From: CALKXV01 sp965228905
GTDB taxonomy: Bacteria > Pseudomonadota > Alphaproteobacteria > Rhodobacterales > Rhodobacteraceae
Reading direction: 5' to 3'
Length of the DNA: 64,000 nt
Assembly (NCBI GenBank): GCA_965228905.1
Contig: CBDDII010000002.1
Location: 186,001-250,000, forward strand
Shown here: one piece after another, positions 17,327 through 26,566 of the stretch
Layout of the letters: each line of letters starts with the position of its first letter
How positions within the stretch are numbered: position 1 is the first letter of the stretch
Program-made: the position numbers and the translations under genes
Notes under the pieces: model-generated
What the model was told of the DNA's origin: nothing
Seen by the model: the letters and a program-made list of their open reading frames with translations, nothing else
Databases searched by the model: none

Positions 17327-19210
17327 GGCGTAGCCGATCGTTTTCAGCGCATCCCTGATTTCGTCAAGGATGGCAGGATCGTCGATGGTGGCGGGCATCT
17401 TGTAGTCTTCGTTGTCGGCGATCTTGACCATGGTGGCGCGAAGGATTTTGCCGGAGCGTGTTTTGGGAAGGCGATCCACGACGACCGCGTGCTTGAAGGC
17501 CGCGACAGGACCAATCTTTTCACGCACCAGCTTGACGCATTCGCCGATGATCTCCTCCGCCGGGCGATCGGTGCCGGTGTTGGTGCAGATGAATCCAAGC
17601 GGCAACTGGCCTTTCAACGTATCCGTTGCCCCGATTACCGCGCACTCCGCCACATCGGGATGACCTGCCAGAACCTCTTCCATCGCGCCGGTCGACAGGC
17701 GGTGGCCCGCAACGTTGATGACGTCATCGGTGCGCGCCATGATGTAAAGATAGCCATCTTCGTCGATGTAGCCCGCGTCGCCGGTTTCGTAATAGCCGGG
17801 GAACTGTTGCAGGTAGCTTTTCTTGAACCGGTCTTCGGCATTCCAAAGCGTCGGCAGAGTGCCAGGGGGCAGGGGAAGCTTGACCGCAATCGCTCCCAAC
17901 TCGCCGGTTGCCATCGGATGGCCGCCTTCGTCGAGGATCTGTACGTCGTAGCCTGGCATCGCGACCGATGGTGATCCGATCTTCACTGGAAGTGCTTCGA
18001 TCCCCATTGGGTTGGCGGCGATGGCAAAGCCCGTTTCGGTTTGCCACCAGTGGTCGATGACCGGCACGCCAAGGTGATCTTGCGCCCATTCGATGGTGTC
18101 GGGGTCGGCACGTTCACCGGCCAGGAACAAGGTGCGCAGGCCGGAAAGGTCGTATTTCTTGATCAACTCGCCCTTGGGATCCTCGCGCTTGATGGCACGA
18201 AATGCGGTCGGTGCGGTGAACAGCGCCTTGACGTCGTGTTCTTCGATCACACGCCAGAAGGTGCCTGCATCGGGTGTTCCGACGGGTTTGCCTTCGAAGA
18301 CAATCGTGGTGTTCCCGGCGATGAGCGGCGCGTAGCATATGTAGGAGTGACCCACGACCCAGCCGACATCCGACGCGGCCCAGAAGACTTCGCCCGGGTT
18401 GACGTCGTAGATGTTTTTCATCGTCCAATTGAGGGCAACAAGGTGCCCGCCCGTGGCACGCACGACGCCTTTTGGCTGGCCCGTCGTGCCCGAGGTATAG
18501 AGGATGTAAAGCGGATGGCTGCCTTCGACCGGCAGGCAGTCGGCGGCGGGGACACCGTATTGGAATGCGTGCCAGTCCACATCCCGGCCTTCGGTCAGTT
18601 GCGCCACTTCCTGTTCGCGCTGGAAGATCACGCAGAAGTCGGGCTTGTGGGTGGCAAGATCAATGGCGCCGTCCAGAAGCGGCTTGTAATGAACGACGCG
18701 CCCCGGCTCCAGTCCGCAGGACGCGGCGATGATGGCTTTGGGCTGTGCGTCGTCGATGCGCACGGCCAGTTCGTTGGCCGCGAAACCACCGAAGACGACC
18801 GAGTGGATGGCGCCGATCCGCGCACAGGCCAGCATGGCCTCGACCGCCTCGGGGACCATAGGCATGTAGATGATGACGCGATCACCCTTGCCGACCCCCT
18901 TGGCGACAAGTGCTCCGGCAAGCGAGGCAACGCGGTCGCGCAGTTCCAAATAGGTGATTTCGTGCTTTGAATGGGTGATCGGGCTGTCGTGGATAATGGC
19001 CACCTGATCGCCGCGCCCGGCCTCCACATGCCGGTCAACGGCGTTCCAGCAGGTATTGACCAGGCCGTCGGTGAACCATTCGTAAAGCGGCGCGTTGTCG
19101 TCATTCAGGGCGCGGGACGGCTTTTTATCCCAGTCGATGGCCTCGGCGGCTTCCATCCAGAAGGCCTCCGGGTCCGCCTTCCAGGCATCGTAGACTTCTT
19201 TGTATCCCAT
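17321..19210 (-). CDS. prpE: propionyl-CoA synthetase (propionate--CoA ligase)
   Basis: Activates propionate to propionyl-CoA through an acyl-adenylate. The 629-residue protein is an ANL-superfamily ligase of the acetyl-CoA synthetase type: N-terminal ACAS segment GYKEVYDAWKADPEAFW, AMP-binding loop YTSGTTGQPKGVVRATGG, WWQTETG, the hinge YYETGDAGYIDEDGYLYIMA, and C-terminal PKTRSGKILRA with the catalytic Lys. These fit PrpE more than Acs (GGYAVG/GH region and length). ATG 19210 follows GGAGGA; an open frame further upstream contains the regulatory boxes and is not coding. Regulation probably by the TTTGCAAA sites upstream. Confidence 0.93.
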   Translation of the reverse strand: MGYKEVYDAWKADPEAFWMEAAEAIDWDKKPSRALNDDNAPLYEWFTDGLVNTCWNAVDRHVEAGRGDQVAIIHDSPITHSKHEITYLELRDRVASLAGALVAKGVGKGDRVIIYMPMVPEAVEAMLACARIGAIHSVVFGGFAANELAVRIDDAQPKAIIAASCGLEPGRVVHYKPLLDGAIDLATHKPDFCVIFQREQEVAQLTEGRDVDWHAFQYGVPAADCLPVEGSHPLYILYTSGTTGQPKGVVRATGGHLVALNWTMKNIYDVNPGEVFWAASDVGWVVGHSYICYAPLIAGNTTIVFEGKPVGTPDAGTFWRVIEEHDVKALFTAPTAFRAIKREDPKGELIKKYDLSGLRTLFLAGERADPDTIEWAQDHLGVPVIDHWWQTETGFAIAANPMGIEALPVKIGSPSVAMPGYDVQILDEGGHPMATGELGAIAVKLPLPPGTLPTLWNAEDRFKKSYLQQFPGYYETGDAGYIDEDGYLYIMARTDDVINVAGHRLSTGAMEEVLAGHPDVAECAVIGATDTLKGQLPLGFICTNTGTDRPAEEIIGECVKLVREKIGPVAAFKHAVVVDRLPKTRSGKILRATMVKIADNEDYKMPATIDDPAILDEIRDALKTIGYAS

Positions 19211-19310
19211 CCTTGCGTCCTCCTCCAAAGCCGACGGGCAAGGTTTAGGAGACTGCCCGCCAATCCTGCAAGCCCCGTTGCCGCTATCAGTGGCAGAACG
19301 ACGCGGAAAA

Positions 19311-19408
19311 TTCGCAAACTTTGCGGGCGAAGGCTGCAAATCTTTGCAAAGGTCGCGTGTCGCCTAAAGAAACTTGTCTATTGCCGCTCAGTTTTGCAAA
19401 TCTGCAAA
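19311..19408 (-). promoter_or_regulatory. TTTGCAAA-type boxes upstream of prpE
   Basis: Three clusters lie 100-200 bases before the prpE start: TTCGCAAACTTTGCG (19311-19325), TGCAAATCTTTGCAAA (19335-19350), and TTTGCAAATCTGCAAA (19393-19408). Each is built from TTTGCAAA half-sites. Short-chain fatty acyl-CoA regulators of the ScfR family (PccR in Rhodobacter sphaeroides) are known to use paired TTTGCAAA boxes at propionate genes, so this is the expected operator type. No ScfR gene is in the window. Confidence 0.7.
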
Positions 19409-19412
19409 GCCC

Positions 19413-21695
19413 TCATCCGTAGTGTGCCACCGGTGTTCCCGCCAGAGCCGAAATGTTCAAAAGCCCGCGTGCCGTGATTGAGGGTGTGACGATATGCGCA
19501 CGGTTGCCCATGCCCATCAGGATCGGACCGACCTCCAGCCCGCCGGCCTTCATCTTGAGGATGTTTCGCACGGCCGATGCCGCGTCGGTGTTGGCAAAGA
19601 CCAGAACGTTGGCTGGCCCTTCGAACCGCGCGTTTGGCATGATCCTTTCCCGGATTTCGACATTCAATGCGGTGTCGGTGTGCATCTCGCCTTCATAAAG
19701 GAAGTCGCGTGGTTCGCTGTCGAGGATCTCCAACGCCCCACGCATCCGACGTCCCGTGTCACAATCGAGGTTGCCGAACTGGCTGTGGCTGCAAAGCGCG
19801 ATCTTCGGCGTATGACCGAACCGGCGCACGTGGCGGGCAGCCCCAATGACGGTTTCGGCGATCTGTTCCGAGGTGGGTTCGGCGTGGACATGGGTGTCGG
19901 CCACGAAAAGCGGGCCGTCTTCCAGCAACAGAAGGCTCAGGGCGCCGACGGGGTGCAGGCCTTCGGTGGCAAGAACCTCGCAGACATAGCGCAGATGCCA
20001 GAGGTACTGACCAAAGGTTCCGCAGATCAGGCTGTCGGCCTCGCCTCGGTTGACCATGACCGCGCCGATTGCCGTGGTGTTGGTGCGCATGATGGCGCGG
20101 GACAGTTCGGGCGTGACGCCGCGCCGTTCCATCAATTCGTGATAGGTGGTCCAGTAGTCGCGGTAACGGGGGTCGTTCTCCGGGTTCACAAGCTGGAAGT
20201 CCCTGCCTTCCTTGATCGGCAGGCCCAGGCTTTCGATCCTGCGATTCACCACGTCGGGACGTCCGATCAGGATCGGGCTGTCGGTCATTTCCTCGACGAT
20301 GGCGGTGGCCGCGCGCAGAACGCGCTCGTTTTCGCCTTCTGCAAAGACAATGCGGCGACTGGCCGAGGCGGCTGCATCGAAAACCGGGCGCATCACCAAA
20401 GAGGATTTGAACACAGAGGCGTCCAGCGCGTGACGATAAGCCTCCATGTCTTCCACGGGGCGTGTTGCGACCCCGGTTTCCATGGCTGCCCCCGCGACAG
20501 CAGTCGCAATGACCCCCATCAGGCGGGGGTCGAAGGGCTTGGGGATCAGGTAGTTGCGCCCAAAGGTCATTTCCTCGCCCTTGTAGGCGGCGGCGGCTTC
20601 GGCGCTGGTGGTGGCACGGGCCAGGCGGGCAATGGCATCGACACAGGCCAGCTTCATCTCGTCGTTGATCGTTGTCGCACCAACGTCGATGGCGCCTCGA
20701 AAGATGAAGGGAAAGCACAGCACGTTGTTGACCTGGTTCGGCACATCGGACCGACCGGTTGCGATAATCGCGTCGGGTGCCGCTTCGCGTGCAGCCTCCG
20801 GGTCGATCTCGGGATTCGGGTTGGCAAGGGCAAAGATGATCGGGGCCGAGGCCATTTTCCGGACCATCTCGGGTGTCAGAACGCCGGGGCCGGACAGGCC
20901 AAGGAAAAGGTCGGCATCCTTGATCACATCTTCCAGACCGCGCGCGCCGCCGGGTTGGGCAAACTCGGCCTTTTGCGGGGTCATTTCGGTTTCGCGGCCC
21001 TCGTAGACCAGGCCTTCCAGGTCGCACAGCCAGACGTTTTCGCGTTTCACGCCAAGTTTCAGCAGCATGTTAAGGCAGGCAATGCCCGCCGCGCCGCCGC
21101 CGGTCGACACGACCTTGACGTCGGAGAAGTCCTTTTTGGCGACGTAAAGCGCGTTGGTGGCCGCTGCGCCCACGACGATGGCCGTTCCGTGCTGGTCGTC
21201 GTGAAACACCGGGATGTTCATTTTTTCGCGGCAGATCCGTTCGACCACAAAGCAATCCGGGGCCTTGATGTCTTCGAGGTTGATGGCGCCGAAGGTGGGT
21301 TCCAGGGCGCAGACGATCTCGGCCAGCTTTTCAGGATCGGATTCGTTCAGTTCAATGTCAAAGCAGTTGATGTTGGCGAATTGCTTGAAAAGCACCGCCT
21401 TTCCTTCCATCACCGGCTTTGCCGCAAGGCCGCCGATGTTGCCAAGGCCAAGAACCGCCGTGCCGTTGGTGACGACTGCCACAAGGTTCCCGCGCGAGGT
21501 GAAGCGACTGGCATTCATCGGGTCGGCCTTGATTTCAAGACAGGCTTCGGCAACGCCGGGGCTATAGGCACGGGCCAGGTCGCGGCCGTTCGCCAAAGGC
21601 TTGGTCGCGCGAATTTCAAGTTTTCCAGGCTTGGGATGCTCGTGGTAGTCCAGTGCCGCTTGCCGCAGCGTTGTTTCGCGCGGGTCGTCTTTCAT
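19413..21695 (-). CDS. maeB: NADP-dependent malic enzyme with phosphotransacetylase-like C-terminal domain
   Basis: Oxidatively decarboxylates malate to pyruvate, yielding NADPH. The 760-residue protein is the large form: a malic domain (1 to about 420) with VSPGVA-type start seen as AYSPGVAEACLEI, the metal region VFHDDQHGTAIVV, and the NADP fold VVSTGGGAAGIACL; then a phosphotransacetylase-like domain (about 430-755) with RIVFAEGENERVLRAA and GMGNRAHIVTPSIT. In this family the second domain is usually regulatory, binding acetyl-CoA-type effectors. ATG 21695 follows GGGAGGAG; a longer frame upstream crosses the palindrome and is rejected. Divergent from cdd. Confidence 0.96.
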   Translation of the reverse strand: MKDDPRETTLRQAALDYHEHPKPGKLEIRATKPLANGRDLARAYSPGVAEACLEIKADPMNASRFTSRGNLVAVVTNGTAVLGLGNIGGLAAKPVMEGKAVLFKQFANINCFDIELNESDPEKLAEIVCALEPTFGAINLEDIKAPDCFVVERICREKMNIPVFHDDQHGTAIVVGAAATNALYVAKKDFSDVKVVSTGGGAAGIACLNMLLKLGVKRENVWLCDLEGLVYEGRETEMTPQKAEFAQPGGARGLEDVIKDADLFLGLSGPGVLTPEMVRKMASAPIIFALANPNPEIDPEAAREAAPDAIIATGRSDVPNQVNNVLCFPFIFRGAIDVGATTINDEMKLACVDAIARLARATTSAEAAAAYKGEEMTFGRNYLIPKPFDPRLMGVIATAVAGAAMETGVATRPVEDMEAYRHALDASVFKSSLVMRPVFDAAASASRRIVFAEGENERVLRAATAIVEEMTDSPILIGRPDVVNRRIESLGLPIKEGRDFQLVNPENDPRYRDYWTTYHELMERRGVTPELSRAIMRTNTTAIGAVMVNRGEADSLICGTFGQYLWHLRYVCEVLATEGLHPVGALSLLLLEDGPLFVADTHVHAEPTSEQIAETVIGAARHVRRFGHTPKIALCSHSQFGNLDCDTGRRMRGALEILDSEPRDFLYEGEMHTDTALNVEIRERIMPNARFEGPANVLVFANTDAASAVRNILKMKAGGLEVGPILMGMGNRAHIVTPSITARGLLNISALAGTPVAHYG

Positions 21696-21713
21696 TCCTG
21701 TCTCCTCCCAATT

Positions 21714-21733
21714 GTAGTTTAACGTTAAACTAC
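21714..21733. promoter_or_regulatory. 20-bp perfect palindrome upstream of maeB
   Basis: GTAGTTTAACGTTAAACTAC is a perfect 20-base palindrome 18 bases before the maeB start codon and about 140 before cdd. It sits where a promoter or 5' leader of maeB would be, so it is probably a dimeric repressor or activator site. I cannot name the regulator. Confidence 0.65.
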
Positions 21734-21874
21734 TTTCCGCCGAATCCGAATTCTCTTTTGCGTCGCATTCGCGGGTTTGTCCACTCTGGGGTGAAGTGAA
21801 CGCGGGGGCAAGCCCGGAGCCACTTGCCTTCGCCGCAGTGTCGCGCCAGTTTGGCCGAAACAGGAGAGCCGCTG

Positions 21875-22267
21875 ATGACTTTGATTGAGGCCGCAACGGA
21901 GGTGCGCAAGAACGCCTATGTCCCATATTCGAACTTCAAGGTCGGCGCGGCGTTGAAATCGGACACCGGGCGGGTGCACGTGGGTTGTAACGTGGAAAAT
22001 GTCGCCTATCCGGAGGGGACATGCGCCGAAGCGGGCGCGATTGCGGCGATGGTGGCGGCCGGTGACACGCAGTTTACCGAGATCGCGGTAATTGCCGATA
22101 GCCCGGTTCCCGTGTCGCCCTGCGGGGGGTGCCGCCAGAAGCTGTTCGAATTTGCCACGCCAGATGCGAAAATCACGATGGCCTCGGTGTCGGGGGAAGC
22201 CGTGACGATGGCGGTGGCCGACCTTTTGCCCGGCGCTTTCGTGAAATCGCAGATGGATCGGGCCTGA
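21875..22267 (+). CDS. cdd: cytidine deaminase
   Basis: Deaminates cytidine and deoxycytidine to uridine or deoxyuridine. The 130-residue protein has the substrate region YVPYSNFKVGAAL, the zinc/catalytic motif GTCAEAGAIAAM (Cys, then Glu as proton shuttle) and the second zinc motif PCGGCRQ. ATG 21875 follows CAGGAG. First gene of a four-gene salvage operon, with deoA starting three bases after its stop. Confidence 0.96.
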   Translation: MTLIEAATEVRKNAYVPYSNFKVGAALKSDTGRVHVGCNVENVAYPEGTCAEAGAIAAMVAAGDTQFTEIAVIADSPVPVSPCGGCRQKLFEFATPDAKITMASVSGEAVTMAVADLLPGAFVKSQMDRA

Positions 22268-22269
22268 GC

Positions 22270-23571
22270 ATGGACGCTCGCGCCATCATCGAAACGCTGC
22301 GTGACGGTGGCGAGCCGACGCAGGCGCAGTTGAACTGGTTTGCCAGAGGTCTTGCCAGCGGTGCGGTTACCGACGCCCAGGCCGGTGCCTTCGCCATGGC
22401 GGTTTGCCTGCGCGGGTTGTCGGAAGAGGCGCGTGTCGCCCTGACGCTTGCCATGCGGGACAGTGGCGAGGTTCTGGCGTGGGATTTGGGCGCTCCTGTC
22501 GTCGACAAACATTCGACGGGCGGGATCGGGGATTGTGTGTCGTTGTTGCTGGCCCCGATGCTGGCCGCGGTCGGCGCTCCGAACCCGATGATCTCGGGGC
22601 GCGGGTTGGGCCACACCGGCGGCACCCTGGACAAGCTGGAATCGATCCCCGGTGTTTCGACGGATGTTTCCGAGGCTGCGTTCCGCAAGATGATCGACAC
22701 AACGGGCGCGGCCATCGTTTCGGCCAGCAAGAAAATCGCGCCCGCCGATAAACGGCTATACGCTGTCCGCGACGTGACCGGCACGGTGGAAAGCATCGAC
22801 CTGATTACAGCGTCGATCCTGTCCAAGAAACTGGCGGCAGGTCTGGATGCGCTGGTTCTGGACGTGAAATGCGGCTCCGGCGCGTTCATGACAAACGCTG
22901 ACGAGGCGAAGGCGCTTGCGTCGTCCCTGGTCAAGACGGCGAACGGGGCGGGCTGTTCCACAGTGGCGCTTGTCACGGACATGAATCAACCCTTGGCGGC
23001 ATCTGCGGGAAATGCGCTGGAGGTGGCCGAAATCATGTTGGCGCTGACCGAGCCGAAGAATTCGCGGCTTGTGGATCTGACGCTGGCCCTTGGAGCCGAA
23101 CTGCTGGTTCTGGCGGGGATCGACACGGCGCGCGAGGTTGCGGCAGTCAAGTTGCGGGATGCGCTGCAATCGGGCGCAGCGGCGGCGAAATTCGACGCGA
23201 TGATAGCGGATCTTGGCGGGCCAAAGGATTTCAGCAGCGATTGGCGTGCAAGGCTTCCCGAAGCGAACGTGATCCGCGAGGTCGCAGCACCCAAGGCCGG
23301 TTCCATATGCGCGATGGACGGTCACGCGATCGGCATGGCTGTCGTGCATCTGGGCGGCGGGCGTATGCGTGAAGGCGACCGGATCGAGCCTTCGGTCGGT
23401 TTTTCCGAGATGCTGGGGCTGGGCGCTGAGGTTGCGAAGGGTCAGCCGCTGGCGCGGATTCATGCGGCGAACGAAAAAAAGGCGATACAAGCCGAACGCG
23501 CGTACCTTGCGGCGGTCGAGATCGGAGAGGCGCGCGACCTGCCGTCACTTGTCATGGACAGGGTTGGCTGA
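22270..23571 (+). CDS. deoA: thymidine phosphorylase
   Basis: Splits thymidine with phosphate into thymine and deoxyribose-1-phosphate. The 433-residue length is normal. The phosphate-binding motif KHSTGGIGDCVSL is at about 79-91, followed by MISGRGLGHTGGTLDKLES and DVKCGSGAFM, all family hallmarks. The start ATG at 22270 is two bases after the cdd stop, so translation is probably coupled. Product feeds deoB next door. No deoC (aldolase) is in the window. Confidence 0.97.
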   Translation: MDARAIIETLRDGGEPTQAQLNWFARGLASGAVTDAQAGAFAMAVCLRGLSEEARVALTLAMRDSGEVLAWDLGAPVVDKHSTGGIGDCVSLLLAPMLAAVGAPNPMISGRGLGHTGGTLDKLESIPGVSTDVSEAAFRKMIDTTGAAIVSASKKIAPADKRLYAVRDVTGTVESIDLITASILSKKLAAGLDALVLDVKCGSGAFMTNADEAKALASSLVKTANGAGCSTVALVTDMNQPLAASAGNALEVAEIMLALTEPKNSRLVDLTLALGAELLVLAGIDTAREVAAVKLRDALQSGAAAAKFDAMIADLGGPKDFSSDWRARLPEANVIREVAAPKAGSICAMDGHAIGMAVVHLGGGRMREGDRIEPSVGFSEMLGLGAEVAKGQPLARIHAANEKKAIQAERAYLAAVEIGEARDLPSLVMDRVG

Positions 23572-24779
23572 TGGCGCGGGCTTTTCTCATCGTTCTCGAT
23601 AGCGTCGGTGCTGGTGGCGCGCCAGACGCGGATCAGTTTTTTAATGGCGACACGCCGGACACCGGATCGAACACGCTGGCTCATATTGCCGAGGCTTGCG
23701 CGGCGGGACAGGCGGAAGAGGGGCGCAGCGGCCCATTGCGGATGCCAAACCTTGATGCCCTGGGGCTCGGAAAGGCCGTCGAACTCGCGGGCGACCTTGC
23801 CATGCCGGGTTTTGAGGCCAATCCCTCGGGCCTTTGGGGGGCAGCGACGGAGGTTTCCAAGGGCAAGGATACGCCGTCGGGCCATTGGGAACTCGCGGGT
23901 GTGCCGGTGCCCTGGGATTGGCACTATTTCCCGCAAGAGGTTCCCGCTTTCCCGGATGAGGTGACGGCCGAGGCAATGCGTCTTGCAGACACGGACGGGA
24001 TACTCGGGAATTGCCATGCTTCGGGCACAAAGATCATCGACGATCTGGGAGAAGAGCACATCAGGACAGGCTGGCCGATCTGTTACACCTCGGTCGACAG
24101 CGTGTTTCAGATCGCTGCCCATGAAGAACATTTCGGCCTTGAGCGTTTGCTGGGTCTCTGCCGTGGACTGGCTCCGATGTTGCACGAAATGCGCGTCGGG
24201 CGGGTCATCGCGCGCCCCTTTGTGGGTGAACCGGGCCACTTTCAACGGACATCGAACCGGCGCGACTTCGCGATCAAGCCGCCTTCGCCCACCCTGTGCT
24301 ATTGGGTCAGCAAGGCTGGCGGAGCGGTTCATGCCATCGGAAAGATCGGCGACATTTTTTCGATGCAGGGCATTGCGGATGTCGTGAAGGGCCCGGATGC
24401 CGCGTTGTTCGAACATCTTGTGCGTTTGGCGGGGGAAGCCGAAGACGGAAGCCTGACATTCGCAAATTTCGTCGAATTCGACGCCAACTATGGCCATCGG
24501 CGCGACGTATCCGGCTATGCCCGCGCGCTGGAGTGGTTCGACGCGGAGCTGCCACGGGTGCTGGACCAGCTTCGCGACGGCGACCTCATCCTGTTCACGG
24601 CAGACCACGGCAACGATCCCACCTGGGTTGGCACGGATCACACCCGCGAACGGGTGCCCGTCGTCGGCTTCGGCGTCGGATCGAAAGCGATTGGGCAGGT
24701 GTCGTTCGCGGATGTGGGCGCTTCGGTTGCGGCGCATCTGGGCGTTGCCTCCGAAGGACCGGGCAAGAGTTTCCTATGA
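23571..24779 (+). CDS. deoB: phosphopentomutase
   Basis: Converts (deoxy)ribose-1-phosphate to the 5-phosphate. Alkaline-phosphatase-superfamily fold: N-terminal metal Asp in LIVLDSVGAGGAPD with the phosphorylated Thr region DTGSNTLAHI following, SGHWELAG in the middle, and the C-terminal metal cluster FTADHGNDPTW and GTDHTRERVPV. 402 residues, as expected. Its ATG overlaps the deoA stop by one base (TGATG). Confidence 0.97.
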   Translation: MARAFLIVLDSVGAGGAPDADQFFNGDTPDTGSNTLAHIAEACAAGQAEEGRSGPLRMPNLDALGLGKAVELAGDLAMPGFEANPSGLWGAATEVSKGKDTPSGHWELAGVPVPWDWHYFPQEVPAFPDEVTAEAMRLADTDGILGNCHASGTKIIDDLGEEHIRTGWPICYTSVDSVFQIAAHEEHFGLERLLGLCRGLAPMLHEMRVGRVIARPFVGEPGHFQRTSNRRDFAIKPPSPTLCYWVSKAGGAVHAIGKIGDIFSMQGIADVVKGPDAALFEHLVRLAGEAEDGSLTFANFVEFDANYGHRRDVSGYARALEWFDAELPRVLDQLRDGDLILFTADHGNDPTWVGTDHTRERVPVVGFGVGSKAIGQVSFADVGASVAAHLGVASEGPGKSFL

Positions 24780-24795
24780 GAGAAAAGGATAAAGC

Positions 24796-25428
24796 ATGAG
24801 TGCGCATCTCACCGTCGTCGACCACCCTCTTGTGCAGCACAAGCTGACCCTGATGCGCGATGTGGGAACGCCGACCGCCGTCTTCCGCCAGTTGCTGCGC
24901 GAGATCAGCACGCTTTTGGCCTATGAGGTGACACGCAACCTCGCCATGACCACGCGCGAGATCGAGACGCCGCTGACCACGATGAACGCGCCGGTGCTGG
25001 ACGGGCGCAAGCTGGCGCTTGTGTCGATTCTGCGGGCCGGGAACGGGTTGCTGGACGGTATGCTTGATCTCATTCCGTCGGCGCGCGTGGGGTTTGTCGG
25101 GCTTTACCGGGACGAAGAAACGCTGAAGCCGGTCCAGTATTACTGCAAACTGCCGGGTGAGCTTTCCGACAGGTTGGTCATCGCCGTTGATCCGATGCTG
25201 GCGACAGGCAACAGTTCTGCTGCCGCGATTGACCTCATCAAGGAAAATGGCGCGAAAGACATCCGGTTCCTGTGCCTGCTGGCCGCGCCCGAGGGTGTCG
25301 CGCGCATGAAGGAAGCGCATCCCGATGTGCCGATTGTCACCGCGTCATTGGACGAGAAGCTGAACGAAAAGGGCTATATCGTGCCCGGTCTGGGCGATGC
25401 CGGCGACCGGATGTTCGGAACGAAGTAG
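24796..25428 (+). CDS. upp: uracil phosphoribosyltransferase
   Basis: Makes UMP from uracil and PRPP. 210 residues with the PRPP-binding loop VDPMLATGNSSAAAI (about 131-145), and the uracil-site end GYIVPGLGDAGDRMFGTK. Last gene of the cdd-deoA-deoB-upp operon; ATG 24796 is preceded by GAGAAAAGG. Together these enzymes recover uracil as UMP and nucleoside sugars as pentose-5-phosphate. Confidence 0.97.
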   Translation: MSAHLTVVDHPLVQHKLTLMRDVGTPTAVFRQLLREISTLLAYEVTRNLAMTTREIETPLTTMNAPVLDGRKLALVSILRAGNGLLDGMLDLIPSARVGFVGLYRDEETLKPVQYYCKLPGELSDRLVIAVDPMLATGNSSAAAIDLIKENGAKDIRFLCLLAAPEGVARMKEAHPDVPIVTASLDEKLNEKGYIVPGLGDAGDRMFGTK

Positions 25429-25430
25429 AG

Positions 25431-26438
25431 TCAGTCTTCGCAGATACGCTGGAGCGCGATCCAGTTTCCGTCATCCAGAACCGGAGCAGTTTCACTTGGG
25501 CTTCCGGCAATCAGGGCAGAGGTGCTGTCGCCCGAGAAATCGCGGGCATAGGCGTAGGGTTCAGTCGGTACATTCGCGGCAGCCATTCGGGCGATCAACT
25601 CGGCGTCGGATACTGGCGTCGGCTCTGCTGCGACGACGCCTTCTGCCATTTGGCGCAGGCCGTCTTCGCGCACGCGGCCCTGCAATAACAATGTCAGGGC
25701 AGAGCGAAGCCCCGCGACGCCAAGCAGTCGGGCAAGCGGATCCTCTTTCCGGCGTCGCAAGTCTTCGGCCAAAAGATAACCGGCAAGCACCTCAGGCGTT
25801 TCAAAGTCTTCGACCAGGGTATGCGCGATCAGGATCGTGCCGCCGGGAAGATGGGTCGTTTCGGAAAGGGCCGAGCCGAGAACCACAAGGTCGGTCGGGT
25901 TTTCGGGGAACAGTCGGGTTTCCAGCCGGTCGAGCGCGGACAATCCTGCGGGACCGTCGCAAGGCACACCTGCCACGCGATCCAACTCCTGCATTAGCGA
26001 CGCACCGATCGAAGCGCGCGCAACATCGGGCACCAGCGATGCGGTATAGCGGACGATTGCGTCAGGCAGCCAGATCGCGGCGGCCGCGATGATGCCAAGT
26101 CCGATCCCGACGGTTGTCAGGCGACGCAATCCGCCCTGTCGACGCGCACCACGGGACAAGGATCGCAGAACCTTGTCGACCGCATTGATCATCTCGGGTT
26201 CGGAGATCTCAAGAAGTTCGGGCGATTCCTCTCCGGGTTTGTAAAGTGCCGGGATTTCGGTGCCGTTCAAACGCTTGATTGCGGGAAGGGACCAATGGGC
26301 AAGGGCGGTGCCGTTCGGTGCGGCGATCGTGATTGTCGCATCGCCAATAGCGACGATAACATCCCTGCGCTGTGCCTCGGGGTGCGGACGCCACAGGGCT
26401 TCGGCCTCAAGCCGCTGGTATTTCGCCAGAACGGTCAC
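25431..26438 (-). CDS. membrane-anchored protein with degenerate M48-peptidase-like region
   Basis: A 335-residue protein I know only as a roseobacter-type hypothetical. The N-terminal third is soluble (KYQRLEAEALWRPHPEAQRR, a PH-like region IVAIGDATITIAAP), one helix follows at about 110-130 (VGIGLGIIAAAAIWLP), and the rest resembles the M48 metallopeptidase layout: LPGGTILIAHTLVEDFETPE then VLAGYLLAEDLRRR in the position of HExxH, but the zinc histidines are missing. So an inactive peptidase fold is likely. GTG 26438 after GGGGAGAG is preferred over an ATG at 26498. Two bases separate its stop from the convergent upp stop. Confidence 0.6.
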   Translation of the reverse strand: MTVLAKYQRLEAEALWRPHPEAQRRDVIVAIGDATITIAAPNGTALAHWSLPAIKRLNGTEIPALYKPGEESPELLEISEPEMINAVDKVLRSLSRGARRQGGLRRLTTVGIGLGIIAAAAIWLPDAIVRYTASLVPDVARASIGASLMQELDRVAGVPCDGPAGLSALDRLETRLFPENPTDLVVLGSALSETTHLPGGTILIAHTLVEDFETPEVLAGYLLAEDLRRRKEDPLARLLGVAGLRSALTLLLQGRVREDGLRQMAEGVVAAEPTPVSDAELIARMAAANVPTEPYAYARDFSGDSTSALIAGSPSETAPVLDDGNWIALQRICED

Positions 26439-26566
26439 GCCCCGCTGCTCTCCCCGCTTTGTTTCAGCTACTCTAGACCATGACCCGTGAGCCGACAATC
26501 GCGTGCAAAGCTTGCCACGATGGCCGTGAAGGCATAGCAGGGGAGCGAGTTTGAATAGGTGTATTC

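Noticed and set aside
19494..21722. A 742-codon open frame opposite maeB
   Set aside because: It is an antisense reading of a certain malic enzyme gene with typical third-position bias and no domain or start signal of its own.
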